Notes: generated by a model from the sequence alone, not told the origin. A stretch of 64,000 nt of DNA from Chryseobacterium oleae (GCF_900115055.1 NZ_FOVD01000004.1:248001-312000), one strand, 5' to 3'. Positions 1 through 11,233 are shown, counted from the first letter of the stretch. A program made the numbers and translations.

Positions 1-724
1 TCCACGTAAGCGCTAAATTACTGTTATCCGTTAGCTGGTAATCGAAGTTCAAATATCCTCCAAGATTTTTATTCGGATCATTGATATCACCAACGGATTC
101 ATTGGAGATTAATTTAGTTCCGTTTTTTAAAACATACGATTGAGCCTGAATATTTTCTCCTGTAAAAATGTTTCCGCTGATTCCCAGTTTATCCTTTCTG
201 TAATTCAGAGAAAGTGAAGCGCTGGAACCATTGAATTTATTCTGCATATTACTCATTCTCATGTTTCCGTTCAGACCGTCGCTCAGTTTTTTCTTCATCA
301 CAATATTGATGATCCCATCTGAAGATTCTACCTGATACTCACTGCCCGGAACGGTAATCACTTCAATTTTCTGAATGTTTTCTGCCGGTGTGCTTTTCAG
401 AAGCTGTACCAGAGATTCTGCATCCATATTGGTTTTTCTTCCGTTGATATAGATAAGAGCGTTGTTTTTTCCTGCAATCTTAAGCGTTTTATCGTCTGTT
501 GAAGAAAGTAGGGGAGTTTGCTTCAACAAGTCGAAAGTGGTATTTCCTTTAGCCACCGGTGAAGCGGCAACATCATACACAAAACGGTCACTTTGTTTTT
601 TAAAAACCTGCTTCGTCAATGTGATTCCTTCTATAGATTTTGCTTTTACAGTATCGGATTTCTTTTCCTGAGCAAAAGCTATGCTTCCTGATATAGCTGC
701 TACCAGTATAATGATCTTTTTCAT
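1..724 (-). CDS. Outer membrane beta-barrel (TonB-receptor-like) protein, 3' truncated by window edge
   Basis: This is the N-terminal part of a TonB-dependent-receptor-like outer membrane protein; about 241 codons are visible and the gene runs off the left edge. The ATG at 724-722 is followed by a typical signal peptide (MKKIIILVAAISGSIAFAQ). A plug-like region follows, with the landmarks KQVFKKQSDRF, NMDAESLVQLL, VPGSEYQVES and INIVMKKK. It closely parallels the neighbour at 768-2999 motif by motif, so the two are tandem paralogs. Only 43 bases separate the upstream gene's stop from this start, so co-transcription is likely. The substrate cannot be read from sequence. The family (outer membrane beta-barrel family protein) is a confident call; the transported ligand is unknown. 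Confidence 0.85.
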   Translation of the reverse strand, partial: MKKIIILVAAISGSIAFAQEKKSDTVKAKSIEGITLTKQVFKKQSDRFVYDVAASPVAKGNTTFDLLKQTPLLSSTDDKTLKIAGKNNALIYINGRKTNMDAESLVQLLKSTPAENIQKIEVITVPGSEYQVESSDGIINIVMKKKLSDGLNGNMRMSNMQNKFNGSSASLSLNYRKDKLGISGNIFTGENIQAQSYVLKNGTKLISNESVGDINDPNKNLGGYLNFDYQLTDNSNLALTW

Positions 725-767
725 GATTATTCTAATTTGTGGTTGTTTTTATTTTGTAGGCGACTGA

Positions 768-2999
768 TTAAGTCCTTGATTTGATAGCGTCGTTGGCCGA
801 TTTTATTTCTCTTGCCTTTTTCAGTTTCTGGTTTCCGAAATTGTAGGTCACTCCGATGTTAAGAAGTCTTGAATATTCGAAGTTGACAACGTTATTATAA
901 CTTCCGTTAGGCTGTACTCCCTGAATGCTATTGTAATTTTGATTAAAGAGATCATATACTTCTGCTACAAAGGTCCAGTTGCCCATGATTTTCTTTAAGC
1001 TCACATCAAAGCTCTGTCTTACGCCCAATGTTCCACTTTCAATTTTCACTTTACTGCCGTAATAGTAATTCACTCCCAGGAACCAGTCTTTATTCGAAGA
1101 AAGACGGATGTTGTTGTTGATATTCCCTGAAACATTGAAGTTTTTGAAATTGATTACGTATGGTTCTACAACTTCTGTCTGGCCTTCAACAGGCACTGAG
1201 GTTGGATCCGCTGTTACTGCCCCTTTATAAATATTGTATCCTAAATTCACAGAATAATTGGTTGTCCAGATTTCTTTAAACCATGATTTGTTCATCCCTA
1301 AGGTCAGTCCAAACTGTTTGTTGTCGCCATAGTTGGTTCGGATATATCTTAGAAACTTTTTGGTAACCATTACCGGATTTCCGTTTTCATCATTTTCCGG
1401 TCCTGTTACACTTCCCTGAAGCGGTATTTGGTTCGATGCGTCTTTTACATAATTGAAACTTACATTGGCGAAAAATGCATTTTTGTACATATAACTGATT
1501 TCCTGGTTGTAAAACTTAGAAGCCAGTACGAACGGATTGTTCTGTGTATAATTATTAGGCGTGAAATAAGTTCTTGACGGATTCAGTTCCCAAAATCTAG
1601 GTCTTCTGATTCTGCTGGAGAAACTGTACGTAAGATTATGATCAGAACTGATAGCGTAGTTCAAGTTAAGATAAGGCAGCAGATTGTTGTAATTTCTGTC
1701 AAAACTTGTCTTTCCAAGAATTTCACCGCTGCTTCTTGTGATCTCATAACGGCTTCCTATTTTCCCTGAAAATTTATCGCTTAGTTTTCTTTCATACGTA
1801 ATGTAAGCACCCAGGATTCTTTCTTTATAAATGAAGTGGTTGGTCTGATTGGCATCATTGATGATCGCATTGTTAATGATCTTGTCCTGTTTCGTATCAT
1901 TATCTGTATTCGTGTGGTTGTAGCTTACTCCCATCAACCATGTGCTTCCTTTAGCCGTTTTTTTCAGATAGTCGATATTCGCGGCATAGTTATTAATGAT
2001 CTGGGGAACTGACTGTTGCAATGCGCTGTATTTATTGTCAGGATCAGTATTTAGAGGAAAACTTTCGTTGGTACTCATTTTATCCCTGTTGAACCATAAA
2101 TAAGAAACGTTAGAGGTAAGTTTGCTTCCGATAGAATCTGTTTTTATTTCGTAATTTAAATTGAAAGAGTGATTTCTTGTCTGCGCGTTTTCATTGTTTA
2201 CCGTCCTGTTGATAAGCGCTCCGTTTTCCCAGTTTGTTATATCAAGAATCGAGTTAAAACTTTTATTATATCGCATGTTGTAGGTAAATCCTAAACTGTG
2301 ATTTTTATTAAGTTCATAATCAATATTCACACTTCCACCCACGTTTTTATTAGGATCAGAATTGAATCCGAAAGACTCATTTCTGAAAGTGGAATCTCCG
2401 TTAGATAAAGTATATCTTTCTCTGTCTGTCCAGCTTCCCGTATTGAAGTTTGAATTCACAGACCATTTGTTTTTTCTGAAATTGAATGAAGCTCCTGCAG
2501 AAGGGTTGTTGTAGTAAGCCTGCTCGTTATTCATTTTCAGAGTTCCGTTGTAGCCGTCGTTTTTCTTCTTTTTCATCACAATATTGATGACCCCTTCATT
2601 GGATTCTACCTGGAATTCGCTTCCCGGCGTTGTGATTACTTCAATTTTCTGGATATCTTCAGATGGAGTTCCTTTCAGCATTTCGATCAATGCTTCAGCA
2701 TCCATATTGGATTTTTTGTTGTTGATGTAAATGACCACATCAGATTTCCCCATGATCTTCAGAGATTTTCCGTCGATGCTGGAAATCATTGGAGTTTGCT
2801 TCAAAAGGTTGAATGTATTCGTTCCCTTTGCAATCGGGGAAGAAGCTACATCATATATGAAACGGTCACTTTGTTTTTTGAAAACCTGTTTTTTGATATT
2901 GACTGCTTCAATATTTTTTACTTTCAGAGTGTCTTTTGCTTGTTGGGCAGCTGCGAGTCCGCTGAAAAATAAGGCGGCAATTAGAATCTGAGTTTTCAT
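768..2999 (-). CDS. Outer membrane beta-barrel family protein (TonB-receptor-like)
   Basis: The 743-residue protein has an N-terminal signal peptide (MKTQILIAALFFSGLAAAQQ), a plug-like region up to about residue 150 (NMDAEALIEMLKGTPSEDIQK, then TPGSEFQVES and INIVMKKKK), and a long region of alternating aromatic and polar strands typical of a 22-strand barrel. No carboxypeptidase-like N-terminal domain or obvious TonB box is visible, so it may be a receptor variant or a barrel without active TonB energisation. It is the first gene of a probable two-gene unit with its paralog at 1-724. A flavobacterial promoter lies upstream (TATCTTTG with TTG 21 bases before it). Family assignment is firm; the ligand is unknown. 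Confidence 0.88.
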   Translation of the reverse strand: MKTQILIAALFFSGLAAAQQAKDTLKVKNIEAVNIKKQVFKKQSDRFIYDVASSPIAKGTNTFNLLKQTPMISSIDGKSLKIMGKSDVVIYINNKKSNMDAEALIEMLKGTPSEDIQKIEVITTPGSEFQVESNEGVINIVMKKKKNDGYNGTLKMNNEQAYYNNPSAGASFNFRKNKWSVNSNFNTGSWTDRERYTLSNGDSTFRNESFGFNSDPNKNVGGSVNIDYELNKNHSLGFTYNMRYNKSFNSILDITNWENGALINRTVNNENAQTRNHSFNLNYEIKTDSIGSKLTSNVSYLWFNRDKMSTNESFPLNTDPDNKYSALQQSVPQIINNYAANIDYLKKTAKGSTWLMGVSYNHTNTDNDTKQDKIINNAIINDANQTNHFIYKERILGAYITYERKLSDKFSGKIGSRYEITRSSGEILGKTSFDRNYNNLLPYLNLNYAISSDHNLTYSFSSRIRRPRFWELNPSRTYFTPNNYTQNNPFVLASKFYNQEISYMYKNAFFANVSFNYVKDASNQIPLQGSVTGPENDENGNPVMVTKKFLRYIRTNYGDNKQFGLTLGMNKSWFKEIWTTNYSVNLGYNIYKGAVTADPTSVPVEGQTEVVEPYVINFKNFNVSGNINNNIRLSSNKDWFLGVNYYYGSKVKIESGTLGVRQSFDVSLKKIMGNWTFVAEVYDLFNQNYNSIQGVQPNGSYNNVVNFEYSRLLNIGVTYNFGNQKLKKAREIKSANDAIKSRT

Positions 3000-3052
3000 A
3001 ATTATATTGTTTTAGTTGTTTAATAGCTTGTATGGATGATTATTTAACATTA

Positions 3053-3084
3053 CAAAGATATATAATAAAAATAGTATCATGCAA
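3053..3084 (-). promoter_or_regulatory. Flavobacterial promoter for the 768-2999 receptor gene
   Basis: On the minus strand TATCTTTG (3060-3053) matches the -7 consensus TAnnTTTG exactly, and TTG (3084-3082) lies 21 bases upstream, inside the 17-23 spacing known for flavobacteria. The predicted leader is about 45 bases. Confidence 0.65.
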
Positions 3085-3325
3085 TACAAAGTACTTAAAA
3101 TGTTTTTAAATTAAATTTAACTAATTGATTATCAGTTTATAAAATTTTAAATTAAAAATTCAACTTCTTTTGACTTTCTACATAATTAGACAATTCAATA
3201 GGAAAATTTGTTACATCGGACATTGAAAATTATTCAGATTTAAAATAATGCGTTGAAAAAATTGAATAAAATATAGATGTATTCATTTTATGATTAATTT
3301 AGTATAAACTAAAAATTAATAGCAT

Positions 3326-5104
3326 ATGATAAAAATTTATCCTCTATTGTTGTTATTGTTGTTAATATTTTCATGTAAAAATGAAACATATATAGACATT
3401 GATGACAGCAGCCCAATCCCTGAATCCAATTTTAATTTTGGAAGCACAATACAAAGAAATTTTCAGGGCGTAGTACTTGATACCGGCGGAAATCCCGTAA
3501 GCGGAGCAACAGTAACCATCGGATCGAGCACGGTTCAAACCAATTTTAAAGGTTTTTTTACGTTTAAAAATGCCAATGTGAAGGAAAACTTTGCCCTTGT
3601 GAAAGTAACAAAATCCGGATTTGTTGATGGTTCAAGAGTAATGGTTCCAACAGGTGGAATGAACCGTGTGAATATTATGATGATCCCTGCAACTACCACT
3701 GCAAGTATCAACTCAGGGGCAACTTCTACGGTTTCTTTACCCAATGGAACAAAAGTGAAATTCGACGGAAGTTTCAAAGACGCCAGCGGAAATGCGTACA
3801 GCGGAAGTGTGAATGTTGCATTGTATAATTTAGCATCGTCCAATCAGTATCTGACTGAATTAATGCCCGGTTCTCTTCTGGCAACCAACTCCGGCGGAGG
3901 TGCGAGAATCATGGAAACCTTCGGAATGGTACATGTTCAGCTTACAGGAAGCTCAGGACAAAAATTACAGATTGCAACAGGACATACCGCTGAAATGACG
4001 GTTCCTATCGATGCATCACAGACTTCAACTTCTCCGAATACAATTCCGCTATGGTCATATGATGAGAATACAGGAATGTGGAATGAAGAAGGTTCTGCAA
4101 CGAAGGTGGGGAATACCTATGTAGGAAACGTAAGTCATTTCTCCTGGTGGAATTGCGATGCACAGTTTCCGCAGGCCATCCTGAAAGTAACGGTAAAAAA
4201 TCCGGCAGGTTTACCAATGGTGAATACAAAGGTGAGTTTAAAAAGAAGCAGCCAGGCCTATGAAACCTATGGCATGACAGATAATCTGGGTATGGTTACA
4301 GGAATTATTCCGGCCAACGAAACGCTTGTTCTTAAAGTATATGATGTTTGTAATACGGTGATTTATACATCCAATGTAGCCCCTGTCGCAGTGGGAACTA
4401 CCATGACCCTGCCTGATATTACAGTGACGTCTACAGGAAATCAGTATACCATACAGGGGAATCTGAAAACCTGTGCCAATACTGATGTTACGGATGGTTA
4501 TGTGCTGTTAAGACCTGCTGTGGGTACCAATTATTTCCAGTACACCTCAGTTCCGGTAAGCAATACAGGTAGCTTTTCATTCAATGTGTATTCTTGTACG
4601 GCGAATCCGCAATTTATTTTGGAAGCTTACGATTATGCCAACCTGCAGACTTCAGGAGAAATTCCTTTTACAGCTAATTTACCGGTGATGAATTTTACCA
4701 ATCTTTCGGTTTGTAATTCAGTGAATGAGTTTATCAGCTATAAAATTGACAATCAGAATGTGAGATATGTTTTGGGAAGTATGTACGCACAATGGTCCGG
4801 CCTTACTTCAACCAGCCCGAATATGCCGGCAAAACAATTAAGAATTAATTCCACATCACCTGCCGGGAATTCTTTCTTTATGAATCAAAATAATATGCTT
4901 GGAGTTCCGGGAAGTTTTACGACAGATTATACTTTTGAGTTTTCCGGAGGATATTTCACCTCTACTAATGGAAACGTAGTGGTTCAGGTGACTAGCTTCG
5001 GAGCAGTAGGAGGGTATATTGATTTTACAGTAAACGGAACCTATACAGATACGAACGGAAACCATACGTTCACAGCCAACGGACATGTACTCAGAGATCT
5101 CTAA
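3326..5104 (+). CDS. Surface lipoprotein with carboxypeptidase-regulatory-like domain
   Basis: The 592-residue protein starts with a lipoprotein signal; a leucine run ends in a lipobox (LIFSC, Cys at about residue 17) followed by KNE. Residues about 45-120 (FQGVVLDTGGNPVSGATVTI...GFFTFKNANV) match a CarboxypepD_reg-like beta-sandwich. The rest is strand-rich and Gly/Ser/Thr-rich, with a second related segment near residue 290 (VKNPAGLPMVNTKVSLK). No catalytic motif is visible. It stands alone between the receptor pair and a strong terminator at 5129. The role is probably extracellular or outer-membrane binding, but the partner is unknown. Signal and domain type are seen directly; function is inference. 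Confidence 0.8.
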   Translation: MIKIYPLLLLLLLIFSCKNETYIDIDDSSPIPESNFNFGSTIQRNFQGVVLDTGGNPVSGATVTIGSSTVQTNFKGFFTFKNANVKENFALVKVTKSGFVDGSRVMVPTGGMNRVNIMMIPATTTASINSGATSTVSLPNGTKVKFDGSFKDASGNAYSGSVNVALYNLASSNQYLTELMPGSLLATNSGGGARIMETFGMVHVQLTGSSGQKLQIATGHTAEMTVPIDASQTSTSPNTIPLWSYDENTGMWNEEGSATKVGNTYVGNVSHFSWWNCDAQFPQAILKVTVKNPAGLPMVNTKVSLKRSSQAYETYGMTDNLGMVTGIIPANETLVLKVYDVCNTVIYTSNVAPVAVGTTMTLPDITVTSTGNQYTIQGNLKTCANTDVTDGYVLLRPAVGTNYFQYTSVPVSNTGSFSFNVYSCTANPQFILEAYDYANLQTSGEIPFTANLPVMNFTNLSVCNSVNEFISYKIDNQNVRYVLGSMYAQWSGLTSTSPNMPAKQLRINSTSPAGNSFFMNQNNMLGVPGSFTTDYTFEFSGGYFTSTNGNVVVQVTSFGAVGGYIDFTVNGTYTDTNGNHTFTANGHVLRDL

Positions 5105-5128
5105 TCATTTATACATCATAACTTAAAT

Positions 5129-5156
5129 AAAAAAGGACCATCTCGGTCCTTTTTTT
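5129..5156 (+). terminator. Rho-independent terminator after the lipoprotein gene
   Basis: AAAGGACC, a short loop, GGTCCTTT and then a T run form a clear intrinsic terminator just after the stop at 5104. The convergent minus-strand gene at 5168 could also use it, since A residues flank the left arm. Confidence 0.85.
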
Positions 5157-5167
5157 ATGTCGTATTG

Positions 5168-5506
5168 TTATTCTCTGTCGAAGCGGGCTAATTTTTTGTC
5201 TATCCAGATCGTAGCAAAAGGAAAAAACGCTGAAATTAAAGCAAAGACACTGTCTTCATCATCCCAGGTAAATGTTTTTCTTATCGCAGGTAAAAAGATC
5301 AGGTACAATGTAAAAAATAATCCGTGAATGCTGCCAATAGTACTGATATAGACAATCGGGAAAATACCTTCCGGATCTACACGTATCCAGATCATTGCGG
5401 TGAACAGGAAAAACCATGAAACAGCTTCAGCCAGACAGATTTGTCTAAACCATCTGATCACTTTATCCTGAGGATATTTTAAGAAAAAATTTTCGATAAA
5501 CTCCAT
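5168..5506 (-). CDS. DUF3817 integral membrane protein
   Basis: The 112-residue hydrophobic protein has about three predicted membrane segments (SWFFLFTAMIWIRV, YISTIGSIHGLFFTLYLIFL, ALISAFFPFATIWI) and the look of the DUF3817 family (formerly linked to YdzA-like proteins). I chose the ATG at 5506 (MEFIENFF), not the one at 5542, because the longer version would reach into the low-complexity CTAATTT repeat just upstream. No function is established for the family. It is convergent with the lipoprotein gene and lies downstream of nadD on the same strand, separated by the repeat. Confidence 0.75.
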   Translation of the reverse strand: MEFIENFFLKYPQDKVIRWFRQICLAEAVSWFFLFTAMIWIRVDPEGIFPIVYISTIGSIHGLFFTLYLIFLPAIRKTFTWDDEDSVFALISAFFPFATIWIDKKLARFDRE

Positions 5507-5545
5507 GTCTTGATATATAAATTGAAAAATAGCAGGCCGCATCGG

Positions 5546-5582
5546 AATCTAACTTCTAATTTCTAACCTCTAATTTCTAATT
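5546..5582. repeat. Short imperfect tandem repeat (TTCTAA/CCTAA-type units)
   Basis: Several copies of a 6-8 base TTCTAA(T/C) unit fill the gap between the DUF3817 gene and nadD. No reading frame or regulatory site is evident. Confidence 0.6.
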
Positions 5583-5589
5583 AACAAAA

Positions 5590-6174
5590 TTACTTATAAA
5601 AACTGCTTCCGTCCAAATATTCAAAAACTTCCGGTGGAAGCATAGGACGCACATTTTTCCCTTCTTTGATCATATTTCTGATCTCCGTAGCAGAAAGTTC
5701 AATAACGGGTGCTTTGATCATGGAAATGTTCTCATGCTGCAAATACTCCGAATCTTTCTTTTCCCCTTCAAAAACTCTTGGATACACAATGATATGATGA
5801 TTTTTGATCAGAAGTTCAGAATTTTTCCATTTATGAAGGCTGCTCAGATTATCTTCACCCATGATCAGGCTGAAAGAATGATCAGGATACTTTTCATGAA
5901 GATAAGTCAGCGTGTCAATCGTATAACTCGGTTTGGGAAGTGAAAACTCTACATTGGAAGCTCTCATTTTAGGATAGCTTTTTACCGCGAGCTGTACCAT
6001 ATCCAGCCGGTTATGATCTTTCAGTAATGATTTTTTATCTTTAAAAGGGTTCTGTGGGCTTACTACAAACCATAATTCATCCATGTCAGTATGTTCCAGG
6101 ATGTAATTGGCCAGAATTAAATGTCCGATGTGGATCGGATTGAAAGAACCGAAAAATAAGCCGATTTTTTTCAT
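5590..6174 (-). CDS. nadD: Nicotinate-nucleotide adenylyltransferase
   Basis: NadD transfers AMP from ATP to nicotinic acid mononucleotide to make deamido-NAD in the NAD pathway. The 194-residue length is normal. The nucleotidyltransferase signature GSFNPIHIGH sits at residues 9-18, and the second conserved motif SATEIR lies near residue 160, as in NadD/CoaD superfamily enzymes. VSPQNPFK after the first helix is also typical of NadD. The gene follows recJ on the same strand with about 48 bases between, part of which is a repeat-like stretch, so coupling is uncertain. Confidence 0.93.
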   Translation of the reverse strand: MKKIGLFFGSFNPIHIGHLILANYILEHTDMDELWFVVSPQNPFKDKKSLLKDHNRLDMVQLAVKSYPKMRASNVEFSLPKPSYTIDTLTYLHEKYPDHSFSLIMGEDNLSSLHKWKNSELLIKNHHIIVYPRVFEGEKKDSEYLQHENISMIKAPVIELSATEIRNMIKEGKNVRPMLPPEVFEYLDGSSFYK

Positions 6175-6180
6175 GAGTTG

Positions 6181-6222
6181 TCAGGTAGCAGATGGTAGGT
6201 AAAAGGTTGCAGGTAGCAGCTC
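6181..6222. repeat. Dispersed GGTAGCAG / GGTTGCAGGT-type repeat
   Basis: The gap between recJ and nadD contains words (CAGGTAGCAGATGGTAGG, AGGTTGCAGGTAGCAG) very like those flanking the four-helix-bundle cassette at 21872-22354. It is therefore a member of a dispersed intergenic repeat family. Confidence 0.5.
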
Positions 6223-7935
6223 CTAATCCCTGAATTTAACATCTTTAATATTCAAATAATGCGTTACATTTCCTTTCCAGTGGTTTTCTTCTAACGTGAA
6301 AGCAAGGTCGAAGTTTTTGTTTTTAAAATCTTCAGCATGCTGTCCCAGTTTGAAGCCTACACACTCTATATTTCTTCCTGTAGATTCCTGCTTGATATAA
6401 AACTTCAGGTGATTGTTGTCTTTTCCCATTGTTTTCACATAGCCGGAAAGCTTCTGGTTGGTAAGCGTAAGGATCGGTTTCATATTGTGAGGTCCGAAAG
6501 GTGCCAGTTTTCTGTGGAAATTGATAAACTCACGGTTGATCTCATCCACTTTGATTTCAGAATCAATGGTAACGGAAGGTTCCTGCTGATGTTCCTGGAT
6601 TTTTTCCGAAACAATTTGTTCAAATTTAATCTTGAAAGCTTCAAACTTATCCTTTTCCATGGAAAGCCCTGCAGCAGCATGATGTCCACCGAATTTCAGG
6701 AAATATTCAGAACACATATCAAGCGCTTCATGAACATCGAAATCAGAAACAGATCTGGCAGAAGCCACCATTTCTCCGTTGTTCCCGTCTGTGAATACCA
6801 AAGTCGGTTTATAATACGTTTCGATAAGCCTTGAGGCCACGATACCGATTACGCCTTTGTTCCAGTCCGGATGGTAAACAATGGTGGAATGCTTGCTCTG
6901 TTGCTGGGATTCAATGATCTGGTTCAATGCCGAAAGCGTAGAATTCATATCGAGCTCACGTCTCTCGTCATTCAGATTCATAATGTCGCCCACAATCTGA
7001 TTCGCATGTTTCAGGTTGTCGGAAACCATAAGTTCCACGGCTGCTTTTCCGTGGGAAATTCTTCCTGCTGCATTGATCTTCGGAGCAATCTCAAAAACAA
7101 TATTTGAAATTTCGAAGTGCGACAGTTTGTCTTCCGGAATTAATAATCTTAACCCAAGGTTTCTTGTTTTTCTCAGAACTTTAAGTCCCATTTTCGCAAG
7201 TACCCTGTTTTCACCGGTCATCGAAACAATATCCGCAGCGATGGAAATAGCAAGAAGATCGGTAAGCTCAAATAATTCAGCCTCCGGAATTTTATAAATG
7301 GTATTCAGTCCCTGGCACAGCTTGAAGCCGACACCACATCCTGAAAGTTCTTTAAAAGGATATCTGCAGTCATTTCTCTTAGGATCCAGAACAGCCGCAG
7401 CATCAGGGATCTCGTCACCCGGAAGGTGATGGTCGCAGATGATAAAATCAATGTCTTTTTCTTTGGCGTAATTGATCATGTCGATAGCTTTGATACCGCA
7501 GTCTAAAGCAATGATCAGTGAAAAGCCGTTTTCTTTGGCAAAATCAATACCTTCGGTAGAAATTCCGTATCCTTCGGAATTTCTGTCGGGGATGTAATAA
7601 TCTAAGTATTTTTTCTCAACAATTTTGCTGAGGTAAAGATACATGACGGCAACAGCAGTCGTTCCGTCTACATCGTAATCTCCGTAAACAAGTATTTTTT
7701 CTCCGTTTTCAATGGCTGTGGCAATGCGCTCTACAGCTTTTTGCATATCTGCCATTAAGAACGGACTGTGTATATCGGTAAGGTTGGGTTTGAAGAATTC
7801 TCTGGCCTTTTGATAATTGTCAATTCCCCTTAAAACGAGGAGTTTAGATTCAAAAGTACCAAAACCAAGTGACGAACTTAATCTGTCCACAACTTCCTCA
7901 TCGGGTTCCGGCTTGTAAATCCATTTCTGACTCAT
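6223..7935 (-). CDS. recJ: Single-stranded-DNA-specific exonuclease RecJ
   Basis: RecJ degrades single-stranded DNA 5' to 3' in recombination and mismatch or base-excision repair. The 570-residue protein has the DHH phosphoesterase motifs in order: GDYDVDGTT at 85-93, DCGIKA at 145-150, DHHLPGD from 168, and later the DHHA1 motif GGHHAAAGLSM near residue 415, followed by a C-terminal OB-like domain. These acidic and histidine residues bind the catalytic metals. The length matches bacterial RecJ. It starts at 7935, opposite the M48 protease gene, with a short divergent intergenic region. Confidence 0.95.
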   Translation of the reverse strand: MSQKWIYKPEPDEEVVDRLSSSLGFGTFESKLLVLRGIDNYQKAREFFKPNLTDIHSPFLMADMQKAVERIATAIENGEKILVYGDYDVDGTTAVAVMYLYLSKIVEKKYLDYYIPDRNSEGYGISTEGIDFAKENGFSLIIALDCGIKAIDMINYAKEKDIDFIICDHHLPGDEIPDAAAVLDPKRNDCRYPFKELSGCGVGFKLCQGLNTIYKIPEAELFELTDLLAISIAADIVSMTGENRVLAKMGLKVLRKTRNLGLRLLIPEDKLSHFEISNIVFEIAPKINAAGRISHGKAAVELMVSDNLKHANQIVGDIMNLNDERRELDMNSTLSALNQIIESQQQSKHSTIVYHPDWNKGVIGIVASRLIETYYKPTLVFTDGNNGEMVASARSVSDFDVHEALDMCSEYFLKFGGHHAAAGLSMEKDKFEAFKIKFEQIVSEKIQEHQQEPSVTIDSEIKVDEINREFINFHRKLAPFGPHNMKPILTLTNQKLSGYVKTMGKDNNHLKFYIKQESTGRNIECVGFKLGQHAEDFKNKNFDLAFTLEENHWKGNVTHYLNIKDVKFRD

Positions 7936-8045
7936 TTCACAAAAATAAGGAAAAAAAACAGCATTTTGAAATGATTAAGGATGAACTTGACTTACTGAAT
8001 GTTAAAAAAAATTATCTATCTTCGCGGTCCAAATTAAAAATGATT

Positions 8046-8858
8046 ATGAAAAAAATGACTCTCTGCCTTTTATTCTTAGGGGCAATGAATGCTGTATCAG
8101 CACAGAAAATCAATCTTGGAAAAGCTGCAGGTATTGTTTCGAAAGGAGCAAAAGCCCTTACGTTTACCAATGAAGACGCCGTGAAACTGTCTAAAGAATC
8201 TGTGGATTGGATGGACAAAAACAACGAGGTTGCAGGTCCGAAAGATCCTTATACGGTAAGACTGAACAAACTTTTCGGAAAGCACAAATCTCAGGACGGA
8301 CTTGCCCTGAACTATAAAGTGTATAAAGTAAAGGACATCAACGCTTTTGCCTGTGCAGACGGAAGTGTACGTGTATTTTCTTCTTTAATGGATATCATGA
8401 CGGATGAGGAGCTTTTGGCTGTAATCGGACATGAGATCGGACACGTGAAAAACCAGGATACTAAAGATGCGATTAAATCTGCTTATTTAAAGGCAGCGGC
8501 ATTGGATGCGGCATCATCAGCTTCCGGAACAGTAGCAGCACTGAGCGAAAGCCAGGTAGGAAAAATGGCCAATGAATTTCTGGATGCTTCTCACAGCAAA
8601 AAACAGGAATCTGAAGCAGATACGTATTCTTATGACTTCATGAAAGCGAACAGCTATAATGTAGTAGGAGCGTATTCAGCATTCAAGAAACTGGCTCTGC
8701 TTTCTGAAGGAAGTACTCAGACCGGTTTTCAAAAAATGTTCAACTCTCACCCTGATAGCGAAAAAAGAGCTCAGGCTATTAAGAAGAGAGCAGAAAAAGA
8801 CGGCTTATGGAAAGACCCGGGAACGGTAGCTCTTCCTAAAACGAAGCTTACGAAATAA
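8046..8858 (+). CDS. Secreted or periplasmic M48-family zinc metalloprotease
   Basis: The 270-residue protein begins with a signal peptide (MKKMTLCLLFLGAMNAVSAQ). The zinc-binding helix HEIGH is at residues 129-133 and the third ligand is in QESEADTYSYD downstream, the usual M48 (HtpX/Oma1/BepA-like) layout without membrane spans. The segment after the SEADTYS motif ends in FNSHPDSEKRA, also typical of M48. I place the start at 8046; a further ATG at 8040 is equally in frame, while longer extensions would run into recJ's upstream region. It likely has a quality-control role in the envelope. The terminator at 8877 follows. Confidence 0.85.
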   Translation: MKKMTLCLLFLGAMNAVSAQKINLGKAAGIVSKGAKALTFTNEDAVKLSKESVDWMDKNNEVAGPKDPYTVRLNKLFGKHKSQDGLALNYKVYKVKDINAFACADGSVRVFSSLMDIMTDEELLAVIGHEIGHVKNQDTKDAIKSAYLKAAALDAASSASGTVAALSESQVGKMANEFLDASHSKKQESEADTYSYDFMKANSYNVVGAYSAFKKLALLSEGSTQTGFQKMFNSHPDSEKRAQAIKKRAEKDGLWKDPGTVALPKTKLTK

Positions 8859-8876
8859 TTGAATTTACATTATAAA

Positions 8877-8916
8877 ATAAAAATTCCTCAAAGTTGTCTT
8901 TGAGGAATTTTTTTAT
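8877..8916. terminator. Bidirectional intrinsic terminator between the M48 and ABC-F genes
   Basis: A 13-base-pair stem (AAATTCCTCAAAG / CTTTGAGGAATTT) with a four-base loop is followed by T runs on both strands. It serves two convergent genes. Confidence 0.88.
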
Positions 8917-8942
8917 GTAAAGTTGAATGTGATCTTAAGAAA

Positions 8943-10637
<1,695 letters not shown>

Positions 10638-10758
10638 TTAAATGTGGGGTATTTTTTCTATATTTCATTAATGAAATTAAATCAGAAAAGAGTCCCGTAA
10701 TACACCTTAGTGAAGGATTGGGCCGTCCAGTCCAATATAATTACACGAATTTTTTAAA

Positions 10759-11217
10759 ATGAAGATCGAAAAAACAGTCAGTATATTAAACAGAAGAGCC
10801 CGTTTTGAGTATGAAATCCTTGAAGAATATGAAGCCGGGATGGTTTTGACGGGTACGGAAATAAAATCTTTACGCTCATCCAAGGCGTCTATCACAGAAT
10901 CCTTCTGTCAGTTTATTGATGGGGAGTTATACATTATTAATATGATGATTGATGAGTATAAACTGGGAACTTTTTACAATCACAAAACAAAAAGGGAACG
11001 GAAATTGCTGTTGCACAAAAAAGAATTGCAGAAACTTGAAAAGAAGTTAAAGGATGCAGGGAACACCGTTATACCTCTTAAGTTATATATCACAGACAAG
11101 GGGAAAGCTAAAGTCTTGATTTCGCTTGCCAGAGGGAAAAAACTCTTTGATAAAAGGGAAGCGATAAAAGATAGAGAAAATAAACGTAACCTGGATAGAA
11201 TATTAAAGAAAAGTTAA
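10759..11217 (+). CDS. smpB: SsrA-binding protein SmpB
   Basis: SmpB binds tmRNA and brings it to stalled ribosomes for trans-translation. The 152-residue length and the motifs RRARFEYEI, GTEIKSLR, CQFIDGELYI and the C-terminal lysine-rich tail (KDRENKRNLDRILKKS) are diagnostic. The start ATG at 10759 follows an AT-rich stretch. No tmRNA gene was recognised in this window. The region upstream (10566-10758) contains a short hairpin (ATTGG...CCAAT near 10717-10736) but nothing else identified. Confidence 0.95.
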   Translation: MKIEKTVSILNRRARFEYEILEEYEAGMVLTGTEIKSLRSSKASITESFCQFIDGELYIINMMIDEYKLGTFYNHKTKRERKLLLHKKELQKLEKKLKDAGNTVIPLKLYITDKGKAKVLISLARGKKLFDKREAIKDRENKRNLDRILKKS

Positions 11218-11233
11218 AAATCATTCAAAAAAC

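Noticed and set aside
7869..8045. Longer N-terminus for the M48 protease
   Set aside because: It overlaps recJ's start and lacks a signal peptide, while the shorter form has one.
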